Assembly: GCA_030643285.1 (NCBI GenBank)
Contig: DAOWMC010000039.1
Coordinates: forward strand, 1-8,039
Reading direction: 5' to 3'
DNA length: 8,039 nucleotides
Source of the DNA: Methanobacteriota archaeon
GTDB taxonomy: Archaea; Halobacteriota; Syntropharchaeia; DAOWMC01
Shown here: positions 1 to 5,929 of the stretch, piece after piece
Numbering within the stretch: position 1 is the stretch's first letter
How the letters are laid out: each line of letters opens with the position of its first letter
Made by a program: the position numbers and the translations under genes
The notes under the pieces: generated by a model
Seen by the model: only the letters and a program-made list of their open reading frames with translations
The model's database searches: none
What the model was told of the DNA's origin: nothing

Positions 1-777
1 TACTTCAGGATATTCCTTCTTAAATGTACTGTAGCATCCTGCACATGAAGTCACAACGGTCTTAACACCTGACTTTTTGAACATCTCCACGTTCTCCAGT
101 GCATAAGCCTTGAACTGGTCACGGTCACCCACCCTGAGTGAGGGTCCTGCACAGCATTTCTCGTTCTTGCCAAGGATTCCCCAGCTTACGCCTGCCTTGT
201 TGAACACTTCTGCGGCTGTTGTCATCATCCCTTTGAGATTCGGATCATATGTGGCTGTACACCCTGCAAAGTAAAGGACATCTGCTTTTTCTTTGTTGAG
301 GTCCTTTGCACCGAGGCCTTTTGCCCATCGTTCTCTGTCTGCTCTTGTTCCGCCCCATGCATTATCTGTGTTTGCAATGTTTTTCAGGATTGCGTTATGT
401 GCCTCCATTGGTCCCCAGCCTCGTTCCATCATGTCTGCTCTGAGGTCCTGCCAGATGTTTACGAATGTTTTACCCATCTTTTTGACCTTTGAACCGGGTG
501 CTGAGTACATCTCACAGTGATATGAACAGTAACCACACATTGTACATGAATATATGATCTGTTGTAGCCTTGGGCTGTTCTCGGTTATCTCGCCCTCACA
601 CAATGCACGTACTATTTCCAAGGCCCCACAGGCAAAGAATGACTCAAATTTGAACATGTTTCCCTTTGGACAAATTGGAAGATTCTCGTCACCTGTCATG
701 TGAATATCTGACGATGTACATACCCTGCAATGAACACAACTCAACGCTACATTATACCAATCTTGTAAATCCGTCAT
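1..777 (-). CDS. HdrD/GlpC-like iron-sulfur oxidoreductase subunit (CCG domain), 3' part beyond left edge
   Basis: Partial gene: the frame is open from an ATG at 777 to base 1, giving the first 259 residues. Residues 14-36 hold C14-x2-C17-x2-C20-x15-C36-P and residues 78-88 hold C78-x2-C81-x2-C84-x3-C88, so two [4Fe-4S] sites are expected, the first with an unusually long last spacing. The following region carries one CCG-type cysteine set, C173-x34-C208-C209-x35-C245-x2-C248. This is the pattern known from heterodisulfide reductase HdrD, GlpC and lactate-oxidation Fe-S subunits, where it binds a further cluster. A second CCG set would be expected past the window edge. The start is supported by an AGGAGG 8 bases upstream. 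It is encoded directly after the FAD subunit, so it probably takes electrons from that flavin. The family is secure; the final acceptor (CoM-CoB type heterodisulfide, quinone, other carrier) is not shown by the sequence. Confidence 0.88.
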   Translation of the reverse strand, partial: MTDLQDWYNVALSCVHCRVCTSSDIHMTGDENLPICPKGNMFKFESFFACGALEIVRALCEGEITENSPRLQQIIYSCTMCGYCSYHCEMYSAPGSKVKKMGKTFVNIWQDLRADMMERGWGPMEAHNAILKNIANTDNAWGGTRADRERWAKGLGAKDLNKEKADVLYFAGCTATYDPNLKGMMTTAAEVFNKAGVSWGILGKNEKCCAGPSLRVGDRDQFKAYALENVEMFKKSGVKTVVTSCAGCYSTFKKEYPEV

Positions 778-785
778 TTTTCATT

Positions 786-791
786 CCTCCT
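786..791 (-). promoter_or_regulatory. Ribosome binding site of the Fe-S gene, overlapping the upstream stop codon
   Basis: On the minus strand AGGAGG lies 8 bases ahead of the ATG at 777, and its first two bases are the last two of the TAG stop of the FAD gene (TAGGAGG). This fixes the start of the Fe-S gene and implies that the two subunits are translated from one mRNA with coupled ribosomes. Confidence 0.85.
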
Positions 792-2241
792 AAAATATGA
801 ATTTCCCTGGATTCATTATATGGTCCGGATCAATCAGCTGTTTGATTCTCTTCATGAATTCACCTGTTGTACCCCATCTTTCCAATGTGAGGTCCATCGT
901 CTCGGCGTATGGTCTGAACCAGCCGTATATACCAAGATCAAGAAGTTTATAAACAACATCTTCGGAATACTCGAGTATTCTCTCTCTTTCTTCATCTATC
1001 GTCGGATCTACAGTCAGGACTTCTCCTTCAAAGTATGTCTGCTGTCCATTCCATGGTGCCTGTGGAATTGCAAGGCAGCTTGAATCGAGTCTTGCATTAA
1101 AACCATGTTCCTCTGCAGTGTTGTAGAATAAATCCGCATATTCAACTGTCATGTTTAGCGGTCCGTAAAATGCGAAGCAATGGTAGTATCCTCGCTCTAA
1201 CATACCAACGGTAATCCTTCCCCCAGTTGTTAGTTCGCTTAATCCGCCTGCGCTCATTGCAGCGAATTTTGTTCCTCCTTCAACTTCTTTACAGACATCC
1301 TCTGCAATTTTCTTGTTAATTTTCATTCGCTCTTTAACTGTATCACCTATCGCAGTCATTACAAGAACCCTTGGAAGCAGCTTTTCAACCTGTTCCCTCA
1401 TCTTGAGATCTGCTATGGGAGCAAGAAATGTTCTCATAAGGTTATCATCAATTATATCGACTTCTAAGGCAACCCTTGCGTCCATGAGTTTCTGGCCCAC
1501 TTCGACTGCCGGTCCCCACTCCTCAAATCCATAGGCAACCATTGCATTGAATTTCTCAAGTGGATAAAGCTTAACAGTCATCTCGGTTGCCACACCAAAT
1601 GCCCCTGGTTGACCCGTGAATAAACCTGTAAGGTCCGGTCCTCCTGCTCTTGCATGTGGTCCCGGGGATCCTATCAGACCGCTTGAACCTGTTTTGATGA
1701 TCTCTCCTGATGGTAGTATGATTTCCATGCTCAGCACGTGGAGATTACCATCACTTGAGGATGTGTGATACAGACCTATAAGCATGTAATTTGCAAATAT
1801 GGAAGCTGTATCTGGTGCGCTTGTAACAGCAGGTCTAACGCCAAGCTTTCTACAGGCTGCAGAGAACTGTGCAGAGCTGACCCCTGGCTGAATTGTCGCT
1901 GTCATCATCTCAAGGTTTATATCCAGAATTTTGTTCATATCCCTCATGTCAAGGATAATTCCACCTTGAGACGGGATACAGAGTCCTCTTACATTAATAC
2001 CGGATGCAAGAGCAATCAACGGTGTCTTCGTTCTGCTTGCCAGACGAACAATCTCCCTAACCTGTTTCTTGTTGTATGCCTTTACAACATAATCAGGCAG
2101 ATGGGGATTGACAAATGGCCAGTTTTGGTCTTTTTCATATGCAACCAGATCCGGAAGCTTGCAGGTAGCATTTGAAGGACCAACTATCTGTTCTAATGTT
2201 CTAAGAATAACATCTTCGCCACTAACTATATTTTCTGCCAT
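790..2241 (-). CDS. FAD-linked oxidoreductase, VAO/GlcD (4-cresol dehydrogenase-like) family
   Basis: A 483-residue flavoprotein of normal length for the family. The N-terminal PCMH-type FAD domain is seen as ALASGINVRG near 77-86 (a degenerate form of the GxGT pyrophosphate loop), GGIILDMRDMNKIL at 93-106, ATIQPGV at 115-121, ILPSGEIIKTG near 175-185 and DLTGLFTGQPGAFGVATEMT at 203-222. The C-terminal substrate-cap domain ends in the family hallmark DPDHIMNPGKFIF (471-483). The preceding YGWFRPYAETMD (439-450) recalls 4-cresol dehydrogenase/VAO members more than plain glycolate oxidase. Such enzymes oxidise an alcohol, hydroxy acid or phenolic substrate on FAD; the substrate here cannot be read from the sequence. 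There is no signal peptide, so it should act inside the cell. It shares an operon with the HdrD-like Fe-S gene, the natural electron acceptor. The ATG at 2241 is backed by GGAGG four bases upstream and a TATA box. Whether FAD is bound covalently is unknown. Confidence 0.9.
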   Translation of the reverse strand: MAENIVSGEDVILRTLEQIVGPSNATCKLPDLVAYEKDQNWPFVNPHLPDYVVKAYNKKQVREIVRLASRTKTPLIALASGINVRGLCIPSQGGIILDMRDMNKILDINLEMMTATIQPGVSSAQFSAACRKLGVRPAVTSAPDTASIFANYMLIGLYHTSSSDGNLHVLSMEIILPSGEIIKTGSSGLIGSPGPHARAGGPDLTGLFTGQPGAFGVATEMTVKLYPLEKFNAMVAYGFEEWGPAVEVGQKLMDARVALEVDIIDDNLMRTFLAPIADLKMREQVEKLLPRVLVMTAIGDTVKERMKINKKIAEDVCKEVEGGTKFAAMSAGGLSELTTGGRITVGMLERGYYHCFAFYGPLNMTVEYADLFYNTAEEHGFNARLDSSCLAIPQAPWNGQQTYFEGEVLTVDPTIDEERERILEYSEDVVYKLLDLGIYGWFRPYAETMDLTLERWGTTGEFMKRIKQLIDPDHIMNPGKFIF

Positions 2242-2282
2242 GTTTCCTCCTTATTTTTAATGAGTTATCTTCTATTTTGCCT

Positions 2283-2300
2283 TATATAAAAACTTTTCTT
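2283..2300 (-). promoter_or_regulatory. Archaeal TATA/BRE promoter of the FAD/Fe-S operon
   Basis: Read on the minus strand, the sequence is AAGAAAAG followed by TTTTTATATAAG. TTTATATA (2283-2290) is an archaeal TATA box and the purine-rich bases just upstream (2293-2300) fit a BRE. A transcript start about 26 bases downstream would fall near 2261, leaving a leader of about 20 bases that contains the GGAGG at 2246-2250. No experimental start is known. Confidence 0.65.
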
Positions 2301-2314
2301 AATGGGCATCCTTG

Positions 2315-2375
2315 TTACCCGGGAACTGATTCGGATATACCACATAACATATACTCACAAATTAGATCCGGGTAA
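2315..2375. repeat. Long-spaced inverted repeat TTACCCGG / CCGGGTAA
   Basis: TTACCCGG at 2315-2322 and its exact reverse complement CCGGGTAA at 2368-2375 flank 45 bases of AT-rich DNA in the divergent intergenic region. The arms lie 25 bases or more upstream of the minus-strand TATA box and about 45 bases upstream of the plus-strand one. The position suits a protein-binding site pair; the spacing is too long for a convincing hairpin. It could be chance. Confidence 0.4.
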
Positions 2376-2416
2376 ATAGAATCTAATGTTTTACAAAAAG
2401 TTGCTCCATTAGATGC
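2361..2416. promoter_or_regulatory. Three copies of ATTAGATNC: candidate operator
   Basis: ATTAGATCC (2361-2369, plus), ATTAGATTC (2379-2387, minus) and ATTAGATGC (2408-2416, plus) lie within 56 bases just ahead of the DUF2889 operon. The first two form a convergent dyad with 7-base arms, and the second and third form an exact 8-base dyad (ATCTAATG/CATTAGAT). The third copy abuts the putative TATA box, so a bound protein would probably block or assist TBP. This is inference from repetition and position only; no regulator gene is visible in the window. Confidence 0.5.
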
Positions 2417-2423
2417 CTTTATG
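2416..2423 (+). promoter_or_regulatory. Probable TATA box of the DUF2889-PHP-coaE operon (leaderless start)
   Basis: CCTTTATG is centred about 27 bases upstream of the ATG at 2447, the distance expected if transcription begins at or next to the start codon. No Shine-Dalgarno sequence is seen between it and the ATG, which supports a leaderless mRNA. The box is a weak match to the archaeal consensus, but the same CCTTTATG occurs upstream of the transglutaminase gene (4732-4739). Confidence 0.45.
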
Positions 2424-2446
2424 GTACATCGAAACAATTTCGCATC

Positions 2447-2908
2447 ATGCTATTAAGCTACACCAGAAATAAACACACAACCGTCAAGGATATAAACCGT
2501 GAGGAGGTGTTGGTTAGTTCAGTCGTTGAAGACACATTCTTTTCAGCGGAAGTGGAGATGGTGATAAAAAAGGCAGGGTTAAAGATTATCTCTGTTGATG
2601 GGAAGATACGTAGATCATTCAACGAAGAGTGTCAAGCGGCGGTTCCATTATTGCAAAAGATAGTCGGTCTGCATATAGGTTCGGGAATAATAAAAACGGT
2701 GATGGACCTGATTGGTGGGGCAAATGGGTGTCAAAGGTTGACAGATCTGGTTTTGGAGTGCTGCGATAATGTAATTCTTAGATTCACAGTTGATCAGCTC
2801 GGAATAGTTCTCTCAAGGATTGACCGGGTACCCTATACTAACAATAAAGCATTTTTGAAGGTAAATCCAAGGCTCAAAAATAGCTGCATCATATTTGCAG
2901 AGGATTGA
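2447..2908 (+). CDS. DUF2889-family protein, first of two tandem paralogs (divergent copy)
   Basis: A 153-residue soluble protein without signal or membrane segment, assigned to DUF2889 from memory of the family pattern: C62 followed by a helix ending in LLQKIVGLHIGSG (68-80), then IGGANGC (89-95), LVLECC (101-106) and the C-terminal PRLKNSC (141-147). It aligns along its whole length with the next gene, sharing the five cysteines C62, C95, C105, C106 and C147, which could bind metal or a cofactor. The family's usual GCTH motif is GCQR here, so the conserved histidine is lost. The function of DUF2889 is unknown. It is first in an operon with its paralog, a PHP phosphoesterase and CoaE. The ATG at 2447 has no Shine-Dalgarno and suits a leaderless start. 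An internal start a few codons later cannot be excluded. Confidence 0.75.
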   Translation: MLLSYTRNKHTTVKDINREEVLVSSVVEDTFFSAEVEMVIKKAGLKIISVDGKIRRSFNEECQAAVPLLQKIVGLHIGSGIIKTVMDLIGGANGCQRLTDLVLECCDNVILRFTVDQLGIVLSRIDRVPYTNNKAFLKVNPRLKNSCIIFAED

Positions 2909-2911
2909 AAG

Positions 2912-2919
2912 GGAGTGAT
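2912..2919 (+). promoter_or_regulatory. Ribosome binding site of the second DUF2889 gene
   Basis: GGAGTGAT, close to the complement of the archaeal 16S rRNA 3' end, lies 5 bases before the ATG at 2925, in the 16-base gap after the first paralog. It contrasts with the absence of such a site ahead of the first gene, as expected for an internal operon gene following a leaderless one. Confidence 0.7.
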
Positions 2920-2924
2920 TTTAG

Positions 2925-3389
2925 ATGAGCGACGAGATGTTAACGTTTAGCAGAAGTAAAGTTATTGGCGTTGAAAGACGTGATAAAAACACATTTTTAG
3001 CGCATGGGGCCCTTGATGACAATATCTATTCGATGGAGATAAACATAGAGGTAAAGCTTCCCAACTTTGAAATCACATCAATTGAAGGGATAATGAAGCG
3101 GGTTTCAACAGAAGGGTGCGAAAAGGCAATTCCAAAGTTGCAGGAGGCAGTTGGAATGAAAATAAAAGAAGATGAATTCACCCGGAAGGTAAAAAGGATA
3201 ATTGGAAGGGGAGGTTGCACGCACTTTGCAAATTTAATATTGGAATGCTGCGATTCGATAGTCCAAACCGCAATTTATGGTGATTGGAAAAAACTTAAGG
3301 AAAAAATGAGTAAAGATGAATTCTTAAAAGAGAGAATGGATAGTATCTCACTTCTTAAAAATAGCTGTATGGTATATTCGGAAAAATGA
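2925..3389 (+). CDS. DUF2889-family protein, second tandem paralog (with intact GCTH motif)
   Basis: A 154-residue protein with the DUF2889 layout: C65 before an amphipathic helix ending in LQEAVGMKI (72-80), GRGGCTHFANL (94-104) with C98 and H100, ILECCD (105-110) and LLKNSC (143-148). It keeps the GCTH histidine that the upstream paralog lacks, so if the family has an active or metal site this copy is more likely to retain it. Similarity to the upstream gene extends to DNA in places (for example TTGGARTGCTGCGAT in both), indicating tandem duplication. Residues 118-142 form a lysine- and glutamate-rich helical stretch differing from the paralog. Its TGA overlaps the ATG of the PHP gene. The family's role is unknown; the neighbours suggest work alongside phosphoester or CoA chemistry, which is inference only. 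Confidence 0.78.
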   Translation: MSDEMLTFSRSKVIGVERRDKNTFLAHGALDDNIYSMEINIEVKLPNFEITSIEGIMKRVSTEGCEKAIPKLQEAVGMKIKEDEFTRKVKRIIGRGGCTHFANLILECCDSIVQTAIYGDWKKLKEKMSKDEFLKERMDSISLLKNSCMVYSEK

Positions 3390-4015
3390 TAATCGATTTA
3401 CATGTTCACACAAAGGTACTTTCGCCCTGTAGTGACTTAGACCCAAAAGAAGCAATAGAGGAAGCTAAAAAAAATGGCCTTGATGGGATATGTTTTACGG
3501 AGCATAACAGGGTATGGAACGATGGTGATATTGAGAAACTCCGGGCAGAACATGACTTTCCTGTTCTCAGAGGAATGGAGGTAGACACCACTGGTGGACA
3601 TGTTCTGGTCTTTGGGCTTTATAAGACCCTTGAAGGTGTGATTTCCCCGAAGGAGTTGAAAAGGGAGGTGGATAAAGCTGAAGCGGTAATGATTGCAGCT
3701 CACCCTTTTCGTGGTTTTTTACTGTTTGGTTTTTCAAATCTTTCACTTGACGTGGAAGAAGCTTGTGAGCGGGATATTTTTAAACTGGTGGACGCAATTG
3801 AAGTATATAACGGAAAGCTCACAGAAAGAGAGAATAAATTTGCAAAGAAGGTCTGTAAAAAGTTGAATCTTTCGGGTACAGGGGGAAGTGATGCCCACTC
3901 CATTGCGTGCGTTGGTAAATGCGTCACAATCTTTGAAGAGGATATCCGTGACGAGCGGGATCTGATAAAACAACTTAAAGAAGGTAAATTCAAAGGAGGA
4001 TATTTTCACAAATGA
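3386..4015 (+). CDS. PHP-domain metal-dependent phosphoesterase
   Basis: A 209-residue stand-alone PHP domain, close to the usual length for this group. The metal-ligand motifs are all present: DLHVHT (H6, H8), S16-D17, FTEHN (E39, H40), GMEVD (E65), GGH (H72), AAHPFR (H106), IEVYN (E139) and SDAH (D169, H171). PHP enzymes use two or three metal ions to hydrolyse phosphoesters; relatives act on histidinol phosphate, oligonucleotides, or 3',5'-bisphosphonucleotides, and several are general phosphatases. Substrate cannot be told from the sequence. The first codon overlaps the previous stop (ATGA at 3386-3389) with no clear Shine-Dalgarno, so translation probably relies on re-initiation. The end overlaps coaE in the same way. 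Since 3',5'-ADP-like compounds are by-products of CoA use, a link with the next gene is conceivable but unproven. Confidence 0.9.
   Translation: MIIDLHVHTKVLSPCSDLDPKEAIEEAKKNGLDGICFTEHNRVWNDGDIEKLRAEHDFPVLRGMEVDTTGGHVLVFGLYKTLEGVISPKELKREVDKAEAVMIAAHPFRGFLLFGFSNLSLDVEEACERDIFKLVDAIEVYNGKLTERENKFAKKVCKKLNLSGTGGSDAHSIACVGKCVTIFEEDIRDERDLIKQLKEGKFKGGYFHK
3994..3999 (+). promoter_or_regulatory. Ribosome binding site of coaE inside the PHP gene
   Basis: AGGAGG near the 3' end of the PHP gene lies 12 bases before the ATG at 4012. The spacing is long, but together with the ATGA overlap it supports this start. Confidence 0.55.
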
Positions 4016-4620
4016 TAAATGTCGGACTTACAGGGGGGATTGCAACTGGAAAAAGCCTTGTGGCAAACTTTTTTAAAGAGCTTGGGGCATACATAATAGA
4101 TTACGATGTTGTCAGCCATGAGGTTATTTTACCACAAAAAAGCGCATGGAAGCGAATTGTTGATCGATTCGGAGAAGATATTCTGAACGATGATTTGACG
4201 ATCAACAGGGAAAAACTTGGTAAGATCGTATTTGATGATTCAAAAAAGAGGAAGAAACTTGAAGAGATAATTCATCCTGAAATTTTTATTGAAGTGGGGG
4301 GGAGGATAAACAAAATAAAAAAGATTGACTCCAACGCTGTAATAATTCAGGATATTCCACTTTTATTTGAGGTAAACTTAGATAGGACCGTTGATAAGAT
4401 AATTGTTGTTTTTACAAGTAAGGACCGGCAGATAGAACGACTGATAAAAAGAGATGATTTTGACAAAGATCATGCGACAAAGAGAATAGCATCTCAAATG
4501 CCATTAGATGAAAAGATTAAACTCGCAGATTTTTCCATATCAAATGATGGCCCAATAGAAGAGACAAAAAGACAGGTAAAAGAGATCTTTAAGCTGCTTA
4601 AAGCGGGTGAAAATTTATAA
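4012..4620 (+). CDS. coaE: Dephospho-CoA kinase (bacterial CoaE type)
   Basis: A 202-residue P-loop kinase that phosphorylates the ribose 3' hydroxyl of dephospho-CoA, the last step of CoA synthesis. Seen in order: Walker A GGIATGKS (8-15), IIDYDVVSHEV (28-38) with the CoA-domain Asp32, FGEDIL (53-58), INREKLGKIVF (64-74), LEEIIHPEI (83-91), DIPLLFE (114-120), lid arginines around IERLIKRD (141-148), RIASQMP (158-164) and ISNDG (176-180). The length and motif order are those of bacterial CoaE. Archaea more often use the unrelated GTP-dependent enzyme (DUF359 family), and the archaeal UPF0200 relatives differ in their P-loop region, so this gene may derive from transfer; that is inference. It is the last of the operon, overlapping the PHP gene by four bases (ATGA). 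The next gene lies 158 bases away. Confidence 0.9.
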   Translation: MINVGLTGGIATGKSLVANFFKELGAYIIDYDVVSHEVILPQKSAWKRIVDRFGEDILNDDLTINREKLGKIVFDDSKKRKKLEEIIHPEIFIEVGGRINKIKKIDSNAVIIQDIPLLFEVNLDRTVDKIIVVFTSKDRQIERLIKRDDFDKDHATKRIASQMPLDEKIKLADFSISNDGPIEETKRQVKEIFKLLKAGENL

Positions 4621-4685
4621 GTACCCTGTTGCTGCCTACTCCAACATACGCCTTAGAAGTTTCATATCCTTTAAAATAATTACGC

Positions 4686-4691
4686 TTTTTT
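4686..4691 (+). terminator. Possible T-run terminator after coaE
   Basis: Six T residues (GCTTTTTTG), 66 bases beyond the coaE stop, are the only T-run in the 158-base gap 4621-4778. Archaeal polymerase can stop at U-rich runs without a hairpin, so this is a plausible but weak end of the DUF2889-PHP-coaE transcript. No hairpin is obvious. Confidence 0.3.
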
Positions 4692-4731
4692 GAAAAATAG
4701 TATATGGCCAAAACCTTTATTCTTATGCCAC

Positions 4732-4739
4732 CCTTTATG
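4732..4739 (+). promoter_or_regulatory. Possible TATA box of the transglutaminase-like gene
   Basis: CCTTTATG centred about 43 bases upstream of the ATG at 4779 would place the transcript start near 4762 and leave a leader of about 16 bases holding AAAGG (4766-4770). Another T/A-rich word, CCTTTATT at 4714, could serve instead. Confidence 0.35.
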
Positions 4740-4778
4740 TTAAAGATTGGTATCAGAATTTGATGAAAGGTTATATTT

Positions 4779-5927
4779 ATGGGATTATTAAAAAACGTAG
4801 TTATCTGGTTTTTGGTTATAGTCATGCTGGCAGTTATCGCAAATACTGTTTTTAGTTTCATGGGTAATATGTATGATTATAATGAACCTGTTGAGGTAAA
4901 CCTCACGTTAACAGCACCGGAGGTTTTCACATATCAGCCCCATAAGTTTGAACCTAAACCGATTCCAAGTGGCAGATCCGGACCCGGTTACAGCTTTTAT
5001 ATGGAAAGCTTAAAATCTGAATTTTACGAGTATTACGGCGGTATAATGAAGATCTGGTTTGAGAATGAGGGAGATCATACTCTCTTTATATATGAGTATG
5101 GAATAAAGCCGGATTGGGTGTCAAAAGATAAATGGGTACCGTCATATACCGGGATAACGGTGAAGCCCGGTGAGAAAAAATTATTGGGCTTAAAAAATTT
5201 CGAAGCAAAAACGGTTAAAGTAAACGATGGTGTTATGACCTGCTCTGTTGAGTATAGTATCTCTTTTATGGCAAAAAGAGATGATGGAAAATGGTATGAC
5301 TATGGAACCGTTCTTACGGATCCCATGATTGTAGAGGTCAAACCTGCTATAAAGGACACACAAAAAGAATATGTGTCAAATCCAAAATTTTTATTTGAGG
5401 AGTTAAACCGACTCGTTGATAAAAACGACAAAGGAGTAATAGAAATTTCTAAAAAAATCTCGGATAGGTATCCGGGAAAATACAATATATACCAGGTCTG
5501 CGCGCTCTTTGATTATGTCTCGGAAAGTATAAAGTATGTACCTGATCCAGACGATACTGAAATTTGGCAGACGCCAAATGAGACATTAAGATTGGGTACG
5601 GGGGATTGTGAAGATTATGCTATTTTGATGGCATCATTGATAGGGGCCTCGGGTGGTAATTCAAGAATCTATCTTACGGATGATCATGCATTTGCGGCGG
5701 TTTACGTTGGCAACGATACAGTTGAGATAGATAAAGCAATAAGAACATATTATAACACCCCTGCCACGATATACTTCATATCGGATGGATACGGGGAATG
5801 GCTTATATTGGATACGGTGAGTGGTTTTTATACGGGGAACTTGCCGGTAGGTGCAAAACCTTCAAAGATGGATTGGGATTTTGAGAATTCAACCAAAATT
5901 ACGGCTATTGATCTGATCGAGTCATAA
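4779..5927 (+). CDS. Membrane-anchored transglutaminase-like (papain-fold) protein
   Basis: A 382-residue protein. Residues 5-28 form a hydrophobic anchor (VVIWFLVIVMLAVIA core) without a cleavage motif, so the bulk should face the outside. Residues about 86-190 are rich in short beta-strands, ending in PMIVEVKP, and look like an Ig-like sandwich. The transglutaminase core follows from about 235: FDYVSESIKYVPDP (244-257), a W-QTPNETL segment, then the catalytic triad C277 in GTGDCEDYA, H303 in DDHAFAAVYV and D345 in WLILDTV. The intact triad argues for a working enzyme: cysteine peptidase, transglutaminase or amidase acting on cell-surface protein. Archaeal proteins of this layout are known but their substrates are not. 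The start has only a weak AAAGG site; an ATG at 4763 is out of frame. It ends two bases from the stop of the convergent DUF2240 gene. Confidence 0.85.
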   Translation: MGLLKNVVIWFLVIVMLAVIANTVFSFMGNMYDYNEPVEVNLTLTAPEVFTYQPHKFEPKPIPSGRSGPGYSFYMESLKSEFYEYYGGIMKIWFENEGDHTLFIYEYGIKPDWVSKDKWVPSYTGITVKPGEKKLLGLKNFEAKTVKVNDGVMTCSVEYSISFMAKRDDGKWYDYGTVLTDPMIVEVKPAIKDTQKEYVSNPKFLFEELNRLVDKNDKGVIEISKKISDRYPGKYNIYQVCALFDYVSESIKYVPDPDDTEIWQTPNETLRLGTGDCEDYAILMASLIGASGGNSRIYLTDDHAFAAVYVGNDTVEIDKAIRTYYNTPATIYFISDGYGEWLILDTVSGFYTGNLPVGAKPSKMDWDFENSTKITAIDLIES

Positions 5928-5929
5928 CC

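Noticed and set aside
293..520. Plus-strand frame of 75 codons antisense to the Fe-S gene
   Set aside because: The minus strand here carries an unbroken 259-codon frame with ordered cysteine motifs; the plus-strand product has no family pattern.
820..2175. Plus-strand frames opposite the FAD oxidoreductase gene (820-1083, 1313-1534, 1765-2175)
   Set aside because: They are antisense to a gene with strong family motifs and show no plausible start signals or protein-like composition.
2242..2446. Riboswitch or small RNA in the divergent intergenic region
   Set aside because: The dyads are spaced too widely for a stable hairpin, no known riboswitch core is visible, and the plus-strand gene appears leaderless; a protein operator fits better.
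4501..4510. A further CCATTAGATG word identical to part of the third ATTAGATNC element, inside coaE
   Set aside because: It is a single copy within a clearly coding stretch (start of PLDEKIK), without a dyad partner, and lacks the final C of the element; best taken as chance.
4763..4855. Small plus-strand frame starting at the ATG just before the transglutaminase gene
   Set aside because: Its 30-residue product has no recognisable feature, most of it lies inside the larger gene in another frame, and no ribosome site precedes it.
4598..4861. Minus-strand frame of 87 codons across the coaE-transglutaminase gap
   Set aside because: It overlaps both coding ends, has no family pattern, is rich in I/T/N as expected from AT-rich antisense DNA, and lacks a promoter or ribosome site.
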